NCBI RefSeq assembly: GCF_905475395.1
Contig: NC_058338.1
Span: 2,171,001-2,235,000 of the forward strand
Direction of reading: 5' to 3'
Length of the DNA: 64,000 bases
Origin: Chrysoperla carnea
Lineage: Eukaryota > Arthropoda > Insecta > Neuroptera > Chrysopidae
Part shown: positions 45,804 to 59,008 of the stretch, in pieces
How the letters are laid out: each line of letters opens with the position of its first letter
How positions within the stretch are numbered: the first letter of the stretch is position 1
Position numbers and translations under genes: made by a program
Notes under the pieces: generated by a model
Database searches by the model: none
Told to the model about the DNA's origin: nothing
What the model saw: the letters and a program-made list of their open reading frames with translations, nothing else

Positions 45804-46072
45804 CTAAAGTGATACCCACCTGCTTCGCTGGGTTGAAAAGTAAAAATTGAAAAAGATTGCTTTCGCATATTCCTTTTTATAACACTCGAAATAATGGTAA
45901 GGATTGTTTTACACAGGTGAAATATATGTATGGTTTTCTATCTTTTTAAATGTATAATAGTCGTAATTATTTCTTGAGTATATCAGAAAAGATGGCCGTG
46001 AAATATTTTATATTGACTATTTTTACAAAAATCTGTACTTTATGGTAATGTCAAATTAAATTAATTTTTAAT
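45804..46072 (-). mobile_element. Helitron-like 3' fragment (sister of 27.4 kb element)
   Basis: On the minus strand it ends AACCCAGCGAAGCAGGTGGG then TATCACTTTAG at 45804. The following 260 bases match 27.58-27.84 kb. Homology stops at 46072, exactly where the 2.8-kb inverted-repeat element begins, so that element probably inserted into this Helitron copy. Confidence 0.65.
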
Positions 46073-48835
46073 TTTACACCGTTATAAAAAAGTAAAAAAT
46101 ATAAATACTGCTTAAAAATGTTGTATTTAAGTGTAAAAAAATATTTAAAATTCATTATAATTTTGAGATATTTAAACGCAGTTTTTTGGTTCTCTCTGTT
46201 GATAACGTATAAGTACGTGATCTGCCAATTGATGACAGTTCAATGTATAATTTACAAGCTAAAAAATTGAATTTATAACACAGAATTTACACTCGTTATT
46301 ATTAAGTTTTCTAATAAAAAGCCGTAGAATAATATAATTTAATGAAATACCATATAAAATGTTAGTAATTAATATCATACAGTATGTCAACAAATTAGAC
46401 AAGCCCGTACTATGATGTCACGTCCGTATAAAAATTTGGATCGTTTTATAAATTTTTAAATGCCGTCACTAAATTTGTACTTTTATTAATTAATTTTAAG
46501 TAATTAAAAAGATATTAATTACTAAAATAATGGTTTAGTTGAAATGTACAGTCATTAAAGTTACGGAAGAAAAATATTTGAACCAAATTTAAATTTCATG
46601 AATATTCCCTTTTGTTTCATATGCAAAGTTTCTAAATCCGTGTAAATGTAGTTTTACTATCACAGGCTCCTCGCTTATAACTTTTTTTCGATTAAAATTT
46701 ATACAATTTTTAAATACCAAATCATTTATAAAACATTAAATTTAAAACAAAAAAAAAAAAGACATCTTTATGGATATTATAAAACAACAAATCACGCTTA
46801 ACACGTGAGTGATTTTTAAAACTGCACTTATAAGTAATTTGTATTAAAATATTAAAGATATCTATTTTTAAAGATATACATTTGTACTTTTTTTTTTTAT
46901 ATATTAATTATATTAAAAAGTAGTTTAGACGTAAAAATCACTTTTTGTTTTATTTTTAGAAAAAAATACAAAAAAAACTTTAATTTAAGGATGTATGAGC
47001 ATGGTAGTGGGGTCACAAATTTAAAAATAGATATTTTCAATTTTGATGATAAATTTATATTATTACTTGACGATATAAGACGAAAAGTAAGAATAAAATT
47101 TGGCTTAATTTTCAAAATATCGAAAATTGAAAATTTTGTTTAATTATTTAGCTTTCGATATTTCGAAAACCAAGACACATATCGAAAAATTTTATTCTTA
47201 TTTTTCGTCTACATTCATGAAGTTATAACAAAATTTATCATCAAAGTTGAAAATAAGATAAAAATAATTTCAACCCTTAATCTACCCTGCTCTTACATCC
47301 CTTATATGGACGGTGACACTTAGTTTTTTTCTTTTCTAATTCATTGCTAATATGTTTACTTTCTATTAAAAAGTTTTTTTTTAATTTGTTTTCATTCATT
47401 CCAAATGAAAATTATCAAAAACTTCCAAAATATGTCGTTTTTTGAGATTCCTACATAAGAGCCAATGTTATTTATATCGATTTTTAATGTCTTTTTTCTT
47501 AAAAATTTGCACGGTTACCTAAGCTGAAATTTTAACCACATATTCTTTGAGTAAAAGACTACCTACAAACAAATTTTGAGCCTTTAAATCAAACATTGTT
47601 GTCATGCTCATACATCCTTAAATGCCGCATCTGGTATCTTATACATATCTTAAGTTTTCTGGCTTTGACGAGAAGACTACCTTAAAATGGTTATGTCTAG
47701 AAAATTGAATATAGATTTGAAAACTGATTACAATATCGGTGTAATAATAATAATAATAAGTTTGTTGTTTATGGAATCTATAATGAATGAATTGGTGTAA
47801 TCGATAATGTGTTTTTCCTCCGATTCCGATTAACATTTTGTTATGTATCAATAAATGTCAATCAATATAATAAAAAACTGACCTAGTGCATGTATTTGTA
47901 TATTGTAAAGTCAGTCATAAACAGAATTCAATAATAATCAATAAATATATCGATCTATTTTATATTATTGTTTGTTCTCAAGTTCAATTGAGTTGTCTCT
48001 TGTCTCTTGTCTCTCCTAGTTACAGTATTTTATTTTATCTCGTATTATTATTTCACTTAGAAAATCATTTAAAAGATTGTTTTTTTTTGTCCTGTAGATA
48101 TAAAAAAGATCCCATGTCGTATTCGATTTCTTTATTCTAGAGAGATTTTTTTCGAAATATATTTGAAGTGAAAAGGCTTCGAAGAGAATGCATTTTTTGC
48201 GGTAAAAAGTAAAAAACTCGTAGAGCTCTGAAACTTGCACACGTTGCTAATAAATAATTTTTATCTTTCGTATAACGAAGGCTATGATCTCGTTAAAATC
48301 GAGTGTTTCTGTAACCCAAAAATGCACTTTTTTCGAGGCCCGATTTCGGCATAAAAAATTAATAAATTTCACTTTCTGTTAAATATAATATCTTTTTAAT
48401 TACTTAAAATTAATTAATAAAAGTACAAATTCAGTGAGGGCATTTAAATATTTATAAAACGGAAATTCAAATGCTTATACGGACGTGACATCATAGTACG
48501 GGCTTGTCAAATTTGTTGACATACTGTATGATATTAATTACTTAGATTTTATTTGCAGGTATTTCATTAAATTATATTATTCTATGACTTTTTATTAGAA
48601 AACTTAATAATAACGAGTGTAAATTCTGTGTTGTAAATTCAATTTTTTAGCTTGTAAATTATACATTGAACTATCATCAATTGTCAGATCACGTACTTAT
48701 ACGTCATCAACAGAGAGCACCAAAAAACTGCGTTTAAATATCTCAAAATTATAATGTATTTTAAATATTTTTTACACTTAAATACAACATTTTTAAACAC
48801 TATTTATATTTTTTATTGTGTTATAACGGTGTAAA
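46073..48835. mobile_element. 2.8-kb long inverted-repeat element
   Basis: The left arm (46073-46612) and right arm (48391-48835) are reverse complements, both starting TTTACACCGTTATAA at the outer edge. The arms include GTATAAGTACGTGATCTGCC and TGCCGTCACTAAATTTG. The interior of about 1.8 kb has no transposase frame. A solitary arm occurs at 13.44-13.92 kb. The left arm is longer inward than the right one. No clear target duplication. Non-autonomous long-TIR element, superfamily unknown. Confidence 0.7.
46613..46690 (-). repeat. Fragment of the CTAGGTGTG MITE family inside the foldback
   Basis: AAATCCGTGTAAATGTAGTT and CACAGGCTCCTCGCTTATAA resemble the right flank of the 19.3 kb copy (AAATCCTTGTAAGTACAGTT, CACGGGTTCCCCGTTTGTAA). 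Confidence 0.4.
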
Positions 48836-50055
48836 CAATGAATTTAAAATATAAAAACAATACATTCCCTATTAGATTACTAGTACTATTAATACATTTG
48901 AATTAAATATGAACTACTGAACTATAAATGAAACAGTTTATGTTCAGACATTTGATAAAATAGTAAATGATATTTAAATAATGCATGGTCTCAACTTTTC
49001 AAGAACAGATTAAATTTTGTATTTATTTGGAATATATTAAAAAATATGTCATCATTTTTAAAGATTTATTACAAAATTTTATGAATGATTTAATTCGTTT
49101 TGTTGTTTTTTTATTCAAAAAAGTTTAAGGACTATTTAATTTAGTTTTGGGGGATATTATCTAATAATATTTCTATAATTTATGGGATGTTTCTTGCTAC
49201 TAAAGTGATCAAATTAATTAAAACTTACGTTTCAAATTTTATAAGATGGACTCTGTTAGAGCTTATAGGAAAATTAGACGAAAATTAAGACATCAATACT
49301 TCATAAACTATGGTATGTATCGAAAAGTTCCCTAGTTCTTACGGAATCCAAAATTCGAAACGTAAGTCTCAAATATTTTCATACACTCATTTTTTTTGGG
49401 AACATCAACATTTTCTCCACTGATTAAGTAATATTTTTGGAAGAAAATAGTTTAAAAGGTGCTGGAACTACCTTATAATAAATCACATTTCAATGTGAAC
49501 ATCGTCGTCATAAGAAAAACGAATTTTACGTATGAACCATCTTAAAAATCAAAATGATTTTGTTTTTTATGGATAAGGGTAGATAAAAAATTAATTGGAC
49601 CAATTTAAAAATGATATACAATCTTGAATCATTAAAATGATAACTTTATAGTTCCAAAATTCAAGGACATTTCAAATAAAAAATATATAAATAAAAAAAT
49701 AAATAATTCTTATTTAAGTTAAATCATTAAAATGAGGGTAGTTCAGATCAAGGTCGATCGATACACAGATTCTAAACAATTTAATTTTGTTCATCTAACC
49801 AAAGGAATCAGATAAATCGACCGATTTATCTGTCTCAATTTTGCAAAACCGAAAAATTTGGTACACGTTTTGATGATCGAGAGATTCTTAATTTTGATTT
49901 CCGATCTTAATGAATGATTGGAGAAACAAAAAACCATTTTCTCGAGTAAGAAAACATTTTATTCAGTCAAAAAGTGATATACAGTCACTATTTTCCAATA
50001 AGTGAACTAAAATTTTTCCAAAACTCATTGGAGGCTAAATCGTTTACCTGAACTT
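48836..50055. other. AT-rich gene-free DNA
   Basis: No exon, foldback or named repeat recognised. Confidence 0.35.
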
Positions 50056-50505
50056 CAGACATTGTCGATCTTCAAGGTATGTTTTGAGACTTCAATGTTG
50101 GTTAGAAATGTTTATGCGTCGCTGTTGTCTCAGACTCATAGTCAAAACTGTCAGAACGCGAAACATTTGGTAGGCATTTGGAAACATATTTTCATTGCAA
50201 ATATCGAATTCATTGATTCAACGCCGCTGAGTGAATTTTTGGCGTTCTGTTCGTCAATGTATTTTCGCCGAAGTTTAACTTGATCGACCCGAATGTCACA
50301 GAAATTGAAGAATATGGTTTAAAAATTTGAGCGTAAGACATTGTCGATTTAAGATATGTTTTGAGGCGACGCAAAGGTGAAGAGGAAGAACGAACGTTGA
50401 TTCGTCGCTGTTGTCACAGACAAAACTGCTCGAAGGCGGAGCATTTTCTTAGACATTTGGAAACGCACCTTCATTGCAAATATCGAATGATTAAAGTCAA
50501 ATTAA
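50056..50505 (+). repeat. Direct duplication of about 285 bp with possible protein relic
   Basis: ACATTGTCGAT, GATATGTTTTGAG-like sequence and CATTTGGAAACGCACCTTCA-type segments occur twice, starting near 50059 and 50340. The second copy translates to RRCCHRQNCSKAEHFLRHLE then THLHCKYRM, and the first to a decayed version. I do not recognise the source. Confidence 0.45.
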
Positions 50506-52394
50506 TGTGGATTCTTAATGGAGGGGGGGGGGGAACCAACAAATAATTGGAGGATTACTCCCAGTATTTTCAAAACAGGAAGTTTTGCCCACAAGTGACA
50601 GGTCAGAAATTTTGTCTAGAAATTCTGCCTTACATACTTAGCTACAAAAATCTGTGGTAAATATCTGTCAAGGAGGGTCAGCTTCTCCCTCCATCTCTCC
50701 CTCGGGGAACTCCTATGAAAGCATATCTTTATTTCATCCCTTATACCTATATTGCCATACGAAAACTTCCCCTGTCCATTCAAGATAGAATCGAAAAAAT
50801 TAGGAAACAGTTTTTCCATATTTATTCCAGAACTTTCAATTTTATTAGCCCGGAAACACATTTCAAAAAAAAAAAAAATTCAAAACTCTATTCACGCTTA
50901 CATCAATAAAAATGATACCAATTATTTAAATTAATTCCAAAAAAGAGGAACCTTTACAAAAAAAAAAAAAAAACGTTCTTCTCACTCACTTCCACAAATC
51001 CTCAAAAAATTGAAATTAAAAAAAAAAATTGATTTTAAAACATGCAATAAAAAATACACCGAACCAATGCATTAAAATGGGATAACAATATCAGTTTTAG
51101 ATTTTTATTTTTGAAAGACTAAGTCATATTATTTTTTAAAATCCTATGTGAACGCCACACTACTTCCATATCCGTGTAATAGTTCCATGCTCTGCCCAAT
51201 TATCATTTAAACAGGTGGATCAATCTTTCTTTTAATGAGACGGTAGTCGAATCCAGGTACCATGATTGACTAATCATAGGACCTGGGCTTTCTTTCGTAT
51301 TTTCCTCCTCTTAAATAAACCAAAAGTTTATAACAAAATATGGATATCGAAAAAAACATTTCGATATCAAGATGGTTTTTATACGACTCATAGTTTCGGA
51401 GATGTAGCTTTCCAAAGTTTGTCTATTTTTACAACTTACAATATTTTATGCAAAGTTTCATGATATTATATTCACTTCTGGGTTGCAATAACTCAATTTT
51501 TAATGAAGATATTTGAAAAAATAAAAACGATTCTTAGAAACTAGAACAGAATTGCCATTTTTTCATAAATATAATTATGTGGGGTTTTCTTTCGATAAGG
51601 GGTTGGTTTCGACTTGCCGGAAAAATGATAAAACTTAATAATTACAATCGTGCTGGCTTCGTTGCTATTGTATAAAACGTATTTTTATGCCCCTAACATT
51701 AAAATATAGACTTATAACTTTAAAATGAGTACCTTTAAGTATCAAAATATTATTTATTGGTCAATCTACGGACGTTTCAAACCAAGCGCTGCCATAAAAA
51801 AGAGAAATATTTCTTATTTGTTTATAACCAATTTCCACCACTCTGCGCGAGATCAAAATACGTCGAAATATATATACTTCTTGTTAGGTGAGATCTGTAA
51901 AAGCTCAACGAAACAGACTCAGCGCCTACACTATAAATGTTGATACAGATGTCTTTTGATCCGTGTGAACTCTTTCCTAATTAATGAAAATATCAAAGTT
52001 GATGCTCCGTTACGTTCCTTCAGTGAAGATTTCATGAACTTTCTTAAAATATGAAAATTTAGGTAAAAAGAAACCAAGTTGTAATTGTAGAACAGTCCCC
52101 AGCGAAAATTATTCTGTAAAAACCGTGTTTTGAAAACCACAATAAAAATCAATTTTAAAAAACTTTTTACGATCTAAAAATTTTTCTAGGCAGCCTTGAA
52201 AATTCCATAAAATGATTCATTTTAAACTGAACCGTCTAATTTTATGAGCATTTACCGTCTGAAAATGGAAAATTTAGTTTATTTGGCCTCCTAAAATCAC
52301 TAAATCTTAAATTTAAGAACTTTTTAGCTTTTTTTTTTAGCTATAAAAATTTTAAATTAAAATTTAAAGAATTTTTTATGTCAACTTATATCTT
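50506..52394. other. AT-rich gene-free DNA
   Basis: A run of G (about 50522-50533) and several A runs are present. No exon with supported splice sites was found. Confidence 0.35.
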
Positions 52395-52700
52395 ACTATC
52401 TTTAACCTAGGGCTTCGCCCGGGTTTTTGTTCTTAGAATAGCCCAAAACAGAATATTATTCTAAGACGCTTTATACTATGTTATATCTTCTTTTATGGGC
52501 ATTGGACACAGGAGAACAGGCTACATATAATTGGCCATGGGAAAAGCAAGGCTTTTCCAAATTCACTCCTTGCAATGTTTGCTCTTGCGCTTTGTAAATG
52601 GTAACTGCAAAACAGAGCTTGATTGAAAATTTAATCGTTTTAATTGAAACGGTAGTTCAATGGGGAGAATTGGTTCACTGGGGATAACTCTCATCATTTA
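52395..52700 (-). mobile_element. Helitron helicase C-terminus relic with 3' hairpin
   Basis: The minus-strand frames give EPILPIELPFQLKRLNF and, after one frame change, LCFAVTIYKAQEQTLQGVNL, EKPCFSHGQLYVACSPVSNA and a stop at 52471. This is the last motif block of the Pif1-like helicase of Helitrons (usually FAMTINKAQGQTL and SHGQLYVAxSRV). QGQ has become QEQ and SR has become SP. Downstream lies the hairpin-like CCCGGGCGAAGCCCTAGG, as expected near a Helitron 3' end. Only the C-terminal piece remains. Confidence 0.8.
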
Positions 52701-52974
52701 GCGAAGGAAGAAAAATCATTTAGATCTCAATAAAAACTTGAATCCTCAAAAATTCCGAATGAAAAATCGGAAATTCAGTGCCCGATCCACGGGGAGAGAG
52801 TCGAGCCGGTTGACCCACGGCGCCAAATCCTTAAAATATGATATATAGTTATCTCGATAATCGGGACTCAATAAGACCAGGGCTATTCCGAAAACTGGAA
52901 TTGTACGGAAAATTCATTATAATTTATAAATTAAATAAAACACCATTGGAATCTATGTTTTTAAGCGAAACTAT

Positions 52975-53160
52975 ATACAGGATGTTTTTTTAAGTTGGCA
53001 TATGCTTGAGGCTCGAAAAATAACTTTTATCGATAAAAATGCTTCATACGAAAAATTTCGAGTGGGTATTCGCACAAGTTACGTTGACATTAAATTTTAC
53101 GTTGGTTTTCACATTCAATGAAAAGCTCACTCTACGCCATAACTGGTAGTCGATAGATGA
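52975..53160. repeat. Dispersed repeat TATACAGG(G/A)TGT, copy 2
   Basis: TATATACAGGATGTTTTTTT, the CATATGCTTGAGGCTC segment and AATGAAAAGCTCACTCTA match 25.11-25.30 kb. Confidence 0.55.
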
Positions 53161-53634
53161 ACACTTTCAATTAGAACAGTTTAGGCAAAAATGAATTGAA
53201 AAATTTTACCCAAATGTTATTCCTTCTTCAGTTGTTTCTGTGAAATCTAGGCACTAAAAGCTAAATTTTTGCTATCAATTACTGTTTATACTATTCGGTA
53301 AATATTATTTTTTGCTCGGACCGACTAAATAGCTAATACACGAGTCAGTTTAGACGAAAGAAACATATGAAAAAAAAGTTTACGGTTCATATATCAAAAT
53401 CTTCATCTAATTTCACGGTGTCGCTAGAAAGGTTGAAATGTCCAAAAAAGTTCTCTTTATAATGCTAAAATAATTCCGTCTATAAATCGCGGACCCTTTT
53501 TTAGAAATTCACCAGAAACCTAATAGATAGAGGTATATATGAAAACAAAGTTAGTAAATTTATTTTAAAAAAATAATAAAAAATAAATTATACCTATATC
53601 ATGCATTATTTAAAACCTTACAATATCACAAACG

Positions 53635-53643
53635 TATATAAAG
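53635..53643 (+). promoter_or_regulatory. TATA box candidate of the CYP307 gene
   Basis: TATATAAAG lies about 370 bases before the start codon and would place transcription start near 53665. Between it and the start codon there is a 68-codon open frame at 53669, which could act as an upstream open frame if the start site is just before it. No mapped start supports this. Confidence 0.4.
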
Positions 53644-54006
53644 TCTTGGACATAGTACAAGAAATTAGATGACTCGGGGTTCTTTCTTCAATACCTACTC
53701 AGTACGATCAAACAGCGATCATAACTTTAAGTTAAAGTGTGTTTTAACTAAACTTACTTTACACAAGTTATCACAAGTTATTGAAGAAAAACCATTTAGT
53801 TTGTTTTTTTGTTTTTTGAGGGAAAATCAACTTACTCTCAATCAAAAAATAAACATCCGAGGATTAATCATCTAAAAAAACCATCTCAAAAACTAATTTA
53901 AATCGTCCAAAAAAACAAAAAACAGTTCGCGAAGAAGTGCCGGTAGAGAAAAGTGCGCGTAAAAAAAAATAATATAAACATAAAAATTTTTTTTGCTGAA
54001 TACACA

Positions 54007-57000
54007 ATGTTTCAATTAATTTTATTGGTTTCGCCAATCACGTGTACCTTATTGGTATTTTTATTCGTAATTATTGGTTTTATTATTCGTAATTCTGTGA
54101 ATCTAAAGAATCAAGAAACAACATCTAATAATAATAAAAGTGTTGGGGACGAGAATAATGATTTACCATTAGCACCAGGACCAAAATCATATCCAATTAT
54201 TGGTTCAATGCATTTATTAGGTCAATATGAAGTACCGTATCAAGCGTTTGGTGAATTAGCAAAAACGTATGGACCAATTATTAAAATGGATTTGGGGAGT
54301 GTACCAAGTTTAATTGTTAACGGACATGAGAATATACGTGAAATATTGTTTACGAAAGGTACACATTTCGATAGTCGACCAAATTTTAAACGATACCATC
54401 ATTTATTCTCTGGCGATAAAGAAAATTGTAAGTTTAATATTTTACTTTTTATTTTTTCATAATATTCAAAATACAGTTTTTAATAATATTTCTTTTACAT
54501 TTAAATCGGTCCAAAATTTATGGCTACCCTGCTCTACATCATTTAAAAGTTCAGAATAAACAAAATTTTTATAAAGAATAACTTTTTTTCTTAAAATTTG
54601 AACTATAGAAAAAGTATTTCTTAATTATTAACAAAATCAATCAAATATTTCAAAAAAAAATAATTAATATATAATAAATTCATCTCGTAGAATCTGCGTT
54701 GTATTAGAGATTTTTCTTACTAAATCAAATATTACTGAAATTTTTAATTTAAATTTCCATGCCAGCGTTTCAATTATTATGTAATAGAAGTATCACATTA
54801 AAATCGCAAATGATAACTTGTAGTAAATTTAATTTTTTTACAATTGTGTCATTTCATTTTTTATAATATTTTCCGAAAAAATGTTTAATTAACTATTTTT
54901 TTAAAAGTAGCTTTAGATAATAAAAATTTCATTTCGATCGGGCAAACATTGTGATTGAAAATCATTTAAAAAAACTTTTATTTTTCAAATTAAATCTTTT
55001 TTTGTATTTTTAAAATCTTATTTTCCACTAAATAAATCGTATTTGTGTTTCTAAAATGCTTAATTCGCAAAATAATCAATTTTCCAATGAATTGAAAACG
55101 TTTGCAATTTAATGAGAACGTAAAAACATGTTTGCAAGTAGGAAATTCCAAATTTCTTAGCCCATTTTTTAGCTTGCATCTACAGTTTCCAAATTAAGAT
55201 AAATTCAACACTATATATACATTTCCGAAATTTTTGTACAAGTTCTAGAGTGGTATAACCCCTTAAACCAATAATATTAATTAGTGCAGTTTGCACATAT
55301 AATTCTTAAGGTGCATATTAGAATGCACAACTTCGTTGAGTATGTGCCGGTCTCGTAAACAAAGATGCGTGACATATTGCCGTTTTTTTTTTTTTTTTTT
55401 TTTTGCATATAAATAAATAAATATATGAAAACTTACAGACTTGAAATAATTATTATTACAGAAATTATAGCAACAATATTTTTCTTTCATATGATTTAAA
55501 TAAACAATGCCCGATTTATTCATATCTCGATTAATTTCAATTAAACTTCGTTTTTATAAACATTCACTAATTTCTGGATCTTATATTATGATTGATTTGA
55601 TAAGTTTAAAATTTTATTTATCAATTAATCATACTTTTCATACATCTTTTGTGAAAAATTCATATCGATTCTGGTTTAGGAGGAATTAACGATCAAAGTT
55701 AGTGTTATTACCAAAAAAGGTTTTTCATTTGTATACACAGTTCTTAATTTTGGTATGATTTTAAAGCTTAAAACTTGAGGAATATCGGTAAAAGTTAAGA
55801 ATTGCTTTTAAAAATTAATTTATCGTAAACCGTACAGAGAATCGACTTGACACCCGAAATTTAAGGTTTTTGGCAACACTTTCGTTTTGGTATCGAAACA
55901 ATTTGAAAGATGCAATAGAACTAAGTTAATCTATAATTAATTGAATATGAAAAAAATTGACATTAATTTTTGATCCATTCTAATATGTAGGCAATTTTTT
56001 ATAATTTAATGTCGTACAAGTTGCATATCTTCAAAAATGTTTTCTTTTAACTAACTAAATTTTTTGAAAGATTTTGTACGAATAAACGAAAACGGTTTCG
56101 AATATCCTAAATTTACGCTAAATATTTCTGTAATTCGGTTTGTTTTGACGAGACTGTAAATAGTAAAATTTCAGTTTTTGTTTATGAAACTGTATCACGT
56201 TTAAACATCATTTTTGTTTGAAAACAATTTCAAAGTAAATAAAATACGTTAGGTTTCAAAAAAACGTGTATAGTATTTTCAAAAACAAGGTTTTACCTTC
56301 ATATTTTCATCATTTAAAATTAATTAGAATTCCGTTCCGTAAATTTTCCGTTTAAATACTCGATAAAATATTGTCAAAAAAAATTAAAATAACTTATTTA
56401 CAATTTTAATTTTTTTTTGAAATGAAATCTTTTGAAAAATAAATTGTTCTTATCTACAATCTACGAATATCTTATATCGTACAGAACCTTGAAATAAGTG
56501 AGCTTACTACACACTTTTTATTTGGTGTTAATTCATAATATTTAGAAATTAAATAATATTTCACGTTTTTACAACACGTGTGAATTATTTACATTAAAAA
56601 AAAGTACTATTTTTAAATATTTTTTCAAAATTATTAATTAGTTTTAATCAATAAACCGATCTTGGAATAAATTGGAAAATTTAATCTGGTCCTTTTTTAA
56701 TTTTCTTGTACTTATAAAATAAAGTTCAAAAACTAAAATCTCGATGACTATCTACATTTGAAATTGTTAAGATAAGTTAAATCATCATAACGCTCTAAGA
56801 TTAAAAATTTTCCACAAAATGGTCCTTCGATTGTAATGACGATTTTACTCATCATAACAACTTCAGATGATAATATTTTTTTAGTTTTTGCATTTCTTGA
56901 GTTTTATAATTACAAATAATATAAAACTCTTTATAAATCAAAGTACCATGAAGAAAACACGTATAAATTAAACAGTATTTTAAGCCTATAACCAGTGGAC

Positions 57001-58971
57001 GATCAGGACGCTTTCAACGATACGTTATTTGTCAAATTATGATAAGTAGTTTAGAAGAACAGATGAACATACATACATACTTACATGCATACCGATCAAA
57101 CACATAACCCCCGCCGTTGTCGAGTAATAAAGTAGGCGAAATTGATTGTGAGAGAGTCAATTAAAAATTAAATATAAAATTCCACAGCTAATAAATAAAA
57201 CTTAATTTGATTATCGTTTATTAATTGCGTTTTTTCTTTTTGTTACAGCCTTAGCATTTTGTAATTGGAGTAACTTACAAAAATCACGCCGTGAAATGCT
57301 TCGACCACACACCTTTCCCACATCGTTCTCACGTCGTTTCCAAGAACTCGATCAAATCATCTTAAACGAAATTCCCGAACTAATTAATCATTTCCAACCG
57401 AACACAAACGGTGAAAATGTTGTAAATTTAAAAGAAGTCGTCTTAAAATCCTGTGCAAATATTTTCATGGATTATTTTTGTACGAAGAAATTCACATGGT
57501 CCAGTCCGGAATTCGAACGAATGATCCATAATTATGATGAGGTATTTTATGAAGTGAATCAAGGATATGCAGCTGATTTCTTACCATTTTTACTACCATT
57601 ACACACACAAAACTTTGCTAAAATGGCGAAATGTACGCATAGTATACGAGAATTTGTTATGGAAAACATTATCGAAGAGCGTTTCAACGAATACGATGAA
57701 CATACAACGGGCATTGATTACGTGGATGCATTAATTGAAAGCGTTAAATTAAATAATTCAAATAATATGGATTGGGAAACAGCCTTGTTCGCTTTAGAGG
57801 ATATTATCGGGGGACATAGTGCGGTTGGGAATTTTTTAATAAAAGTTCTTACGTTTTTGGTACAAAATCCTGATGCACAAGCGAAAATGCAACAAGAAAT
57901 CGATGAATGTTTACGAAATAAATTAAATGATACATATATACCGAATCGTACACCCGAAGTTGATATATTCCGTTCGGAACATGAATTAGATGCTTATGTA
58001 CAAACGGATATGGAAAAATTAGAATTGGAAACGAGAAATGAAACAACGGATGTGAATAATTTAAAACAAACAACTTGTTGTGATAAACAAAGAGAAACAG
58101 ATTTGTGCAACGATAGAATATCAATTAAAGACAGGAATTCAATGCCTTATACAGAAGCTGTTATTTTGGAAGGTATCAGACTGATCGCTTCACCGATTGT
58201 ACCACATGTTGCCAATCAAGATAGCAGTGTTGGAGGTAATTATCAATTCAATACCAATCGAACAAATTCGATTTTAATTTTGAATAAAATGGTTCGATAG
58301 TTTAATTTTTAACATCCAAAGGATTTTCACATATTTCATATTTCATATTTCATTTTCCTTTCAAGTTTTTAAAGAAAATTTTTGATTTCTAAAATCATAT
58401 TTAATCCGTCAGCACTCTAATCAACAAGTAAATATTTTTTCCTTACATTTTTACTCTCGTGATGAGAGAAATTCTCACAATTTCTGAAGGACTTCTTGTG
58501 AACAGTTCTTTGATATCTCTTTTCGAAATATATCTAATTTTAACTTATTTAAGTACTATCGACCCCTTTTTTTAATTCTTTTTAACATTCACTTGACTGA
58601 TTTTTAATTATTTTTTTTTATTAATTCCAGGTTACAAAGTACCAAAAGACACATTAATCTTCTTAAATAATTACGAATTAAATATGTCCGAAAAATTATG
58701 GGATGAACCGAATGCATTTAAACCAGAACGTTTTATTAAAAATGGTAAAGTACAGAAACCCGATTATTTCTTACCATTTGGCGGGGGTAAACGATCATGT
58801 ATGGGCTATAAAATGGTACAATTAATTGGTTTTAGTATATTATCAAATATTATACAATCGTATACATTAAAACCATATCATACGGTACCGAAAGTACCAA
58901 TTGGAAATTTAGCATTAAAACCAAGTATAGAAATTAATTTTACGTTTGAAAAAAGACGAACTCAAAATTAA
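54007..58971 (+). CDS. CYP307-type cytochrome P450 (spook-like), ecdysteroid synthesis
   Basis: Exons: 54007-54427, 57249-58235 and 58631-58971, GT-AG and in frame, giving about 582 residues. Residues 1-27 form a hydrophobic membrane anchor, followed by the hinge LPLAPGPKSYPIIG. The CYP307-style I-helix EDIIGGHSAVGNF starts at residue 324, replacing the usual A/G-G-x-T-T. ExxR is at Glu448-Arg451, SPIVPHVA follows, then FKPERF and the haem site FGGGKRSCMG with Cys526. This combination fits spook/spookier (CYP307A). These ER enzymes act in the unresolved early steps after 7-dehydrocholesterol in the ecdysone pathway. I cannot separate CYP307A1, A2 and B1. Between EID (357-359) and NSMPY (437-441) there are about 62 extra, hydrophilic residues compared with Drosophila Spo as I recall it; the stretch is in frame without stops. 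The start ATG at 54007 gives a proper anchor. Confidence 0.93.
54428..57248 (+). other. CYP307 intron 1 (2.8 kb)
   Basis: Starts GTAAGT and ends TTGTTACAG. It is AT-rich with a T run near 55383-55404 and no recognisable gene or transposon. Intron 2 (58236-58630) carries a piece around 58455-58490 that is the reverse of a repeat at 30.69-30.73 kb. Confidence 0.6.
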
Positions 58972-59008
58972 TTTTAATACGCGCACACACATAATTTTTT
59001 TTTTGAGC

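Noticed and set aside
53669-53875. A 68-codon plus-strand frame before CYP307
   Set aside because: It may be an upstream open frame in the leader, but there is no protein-like composition and the transcription start is unknown, so it is not called as a gene.
57849-58124. A 91-codon minus-strand frame
   Set aside because: It is antisense to the CYP307 exon 2 and has no features of its own.
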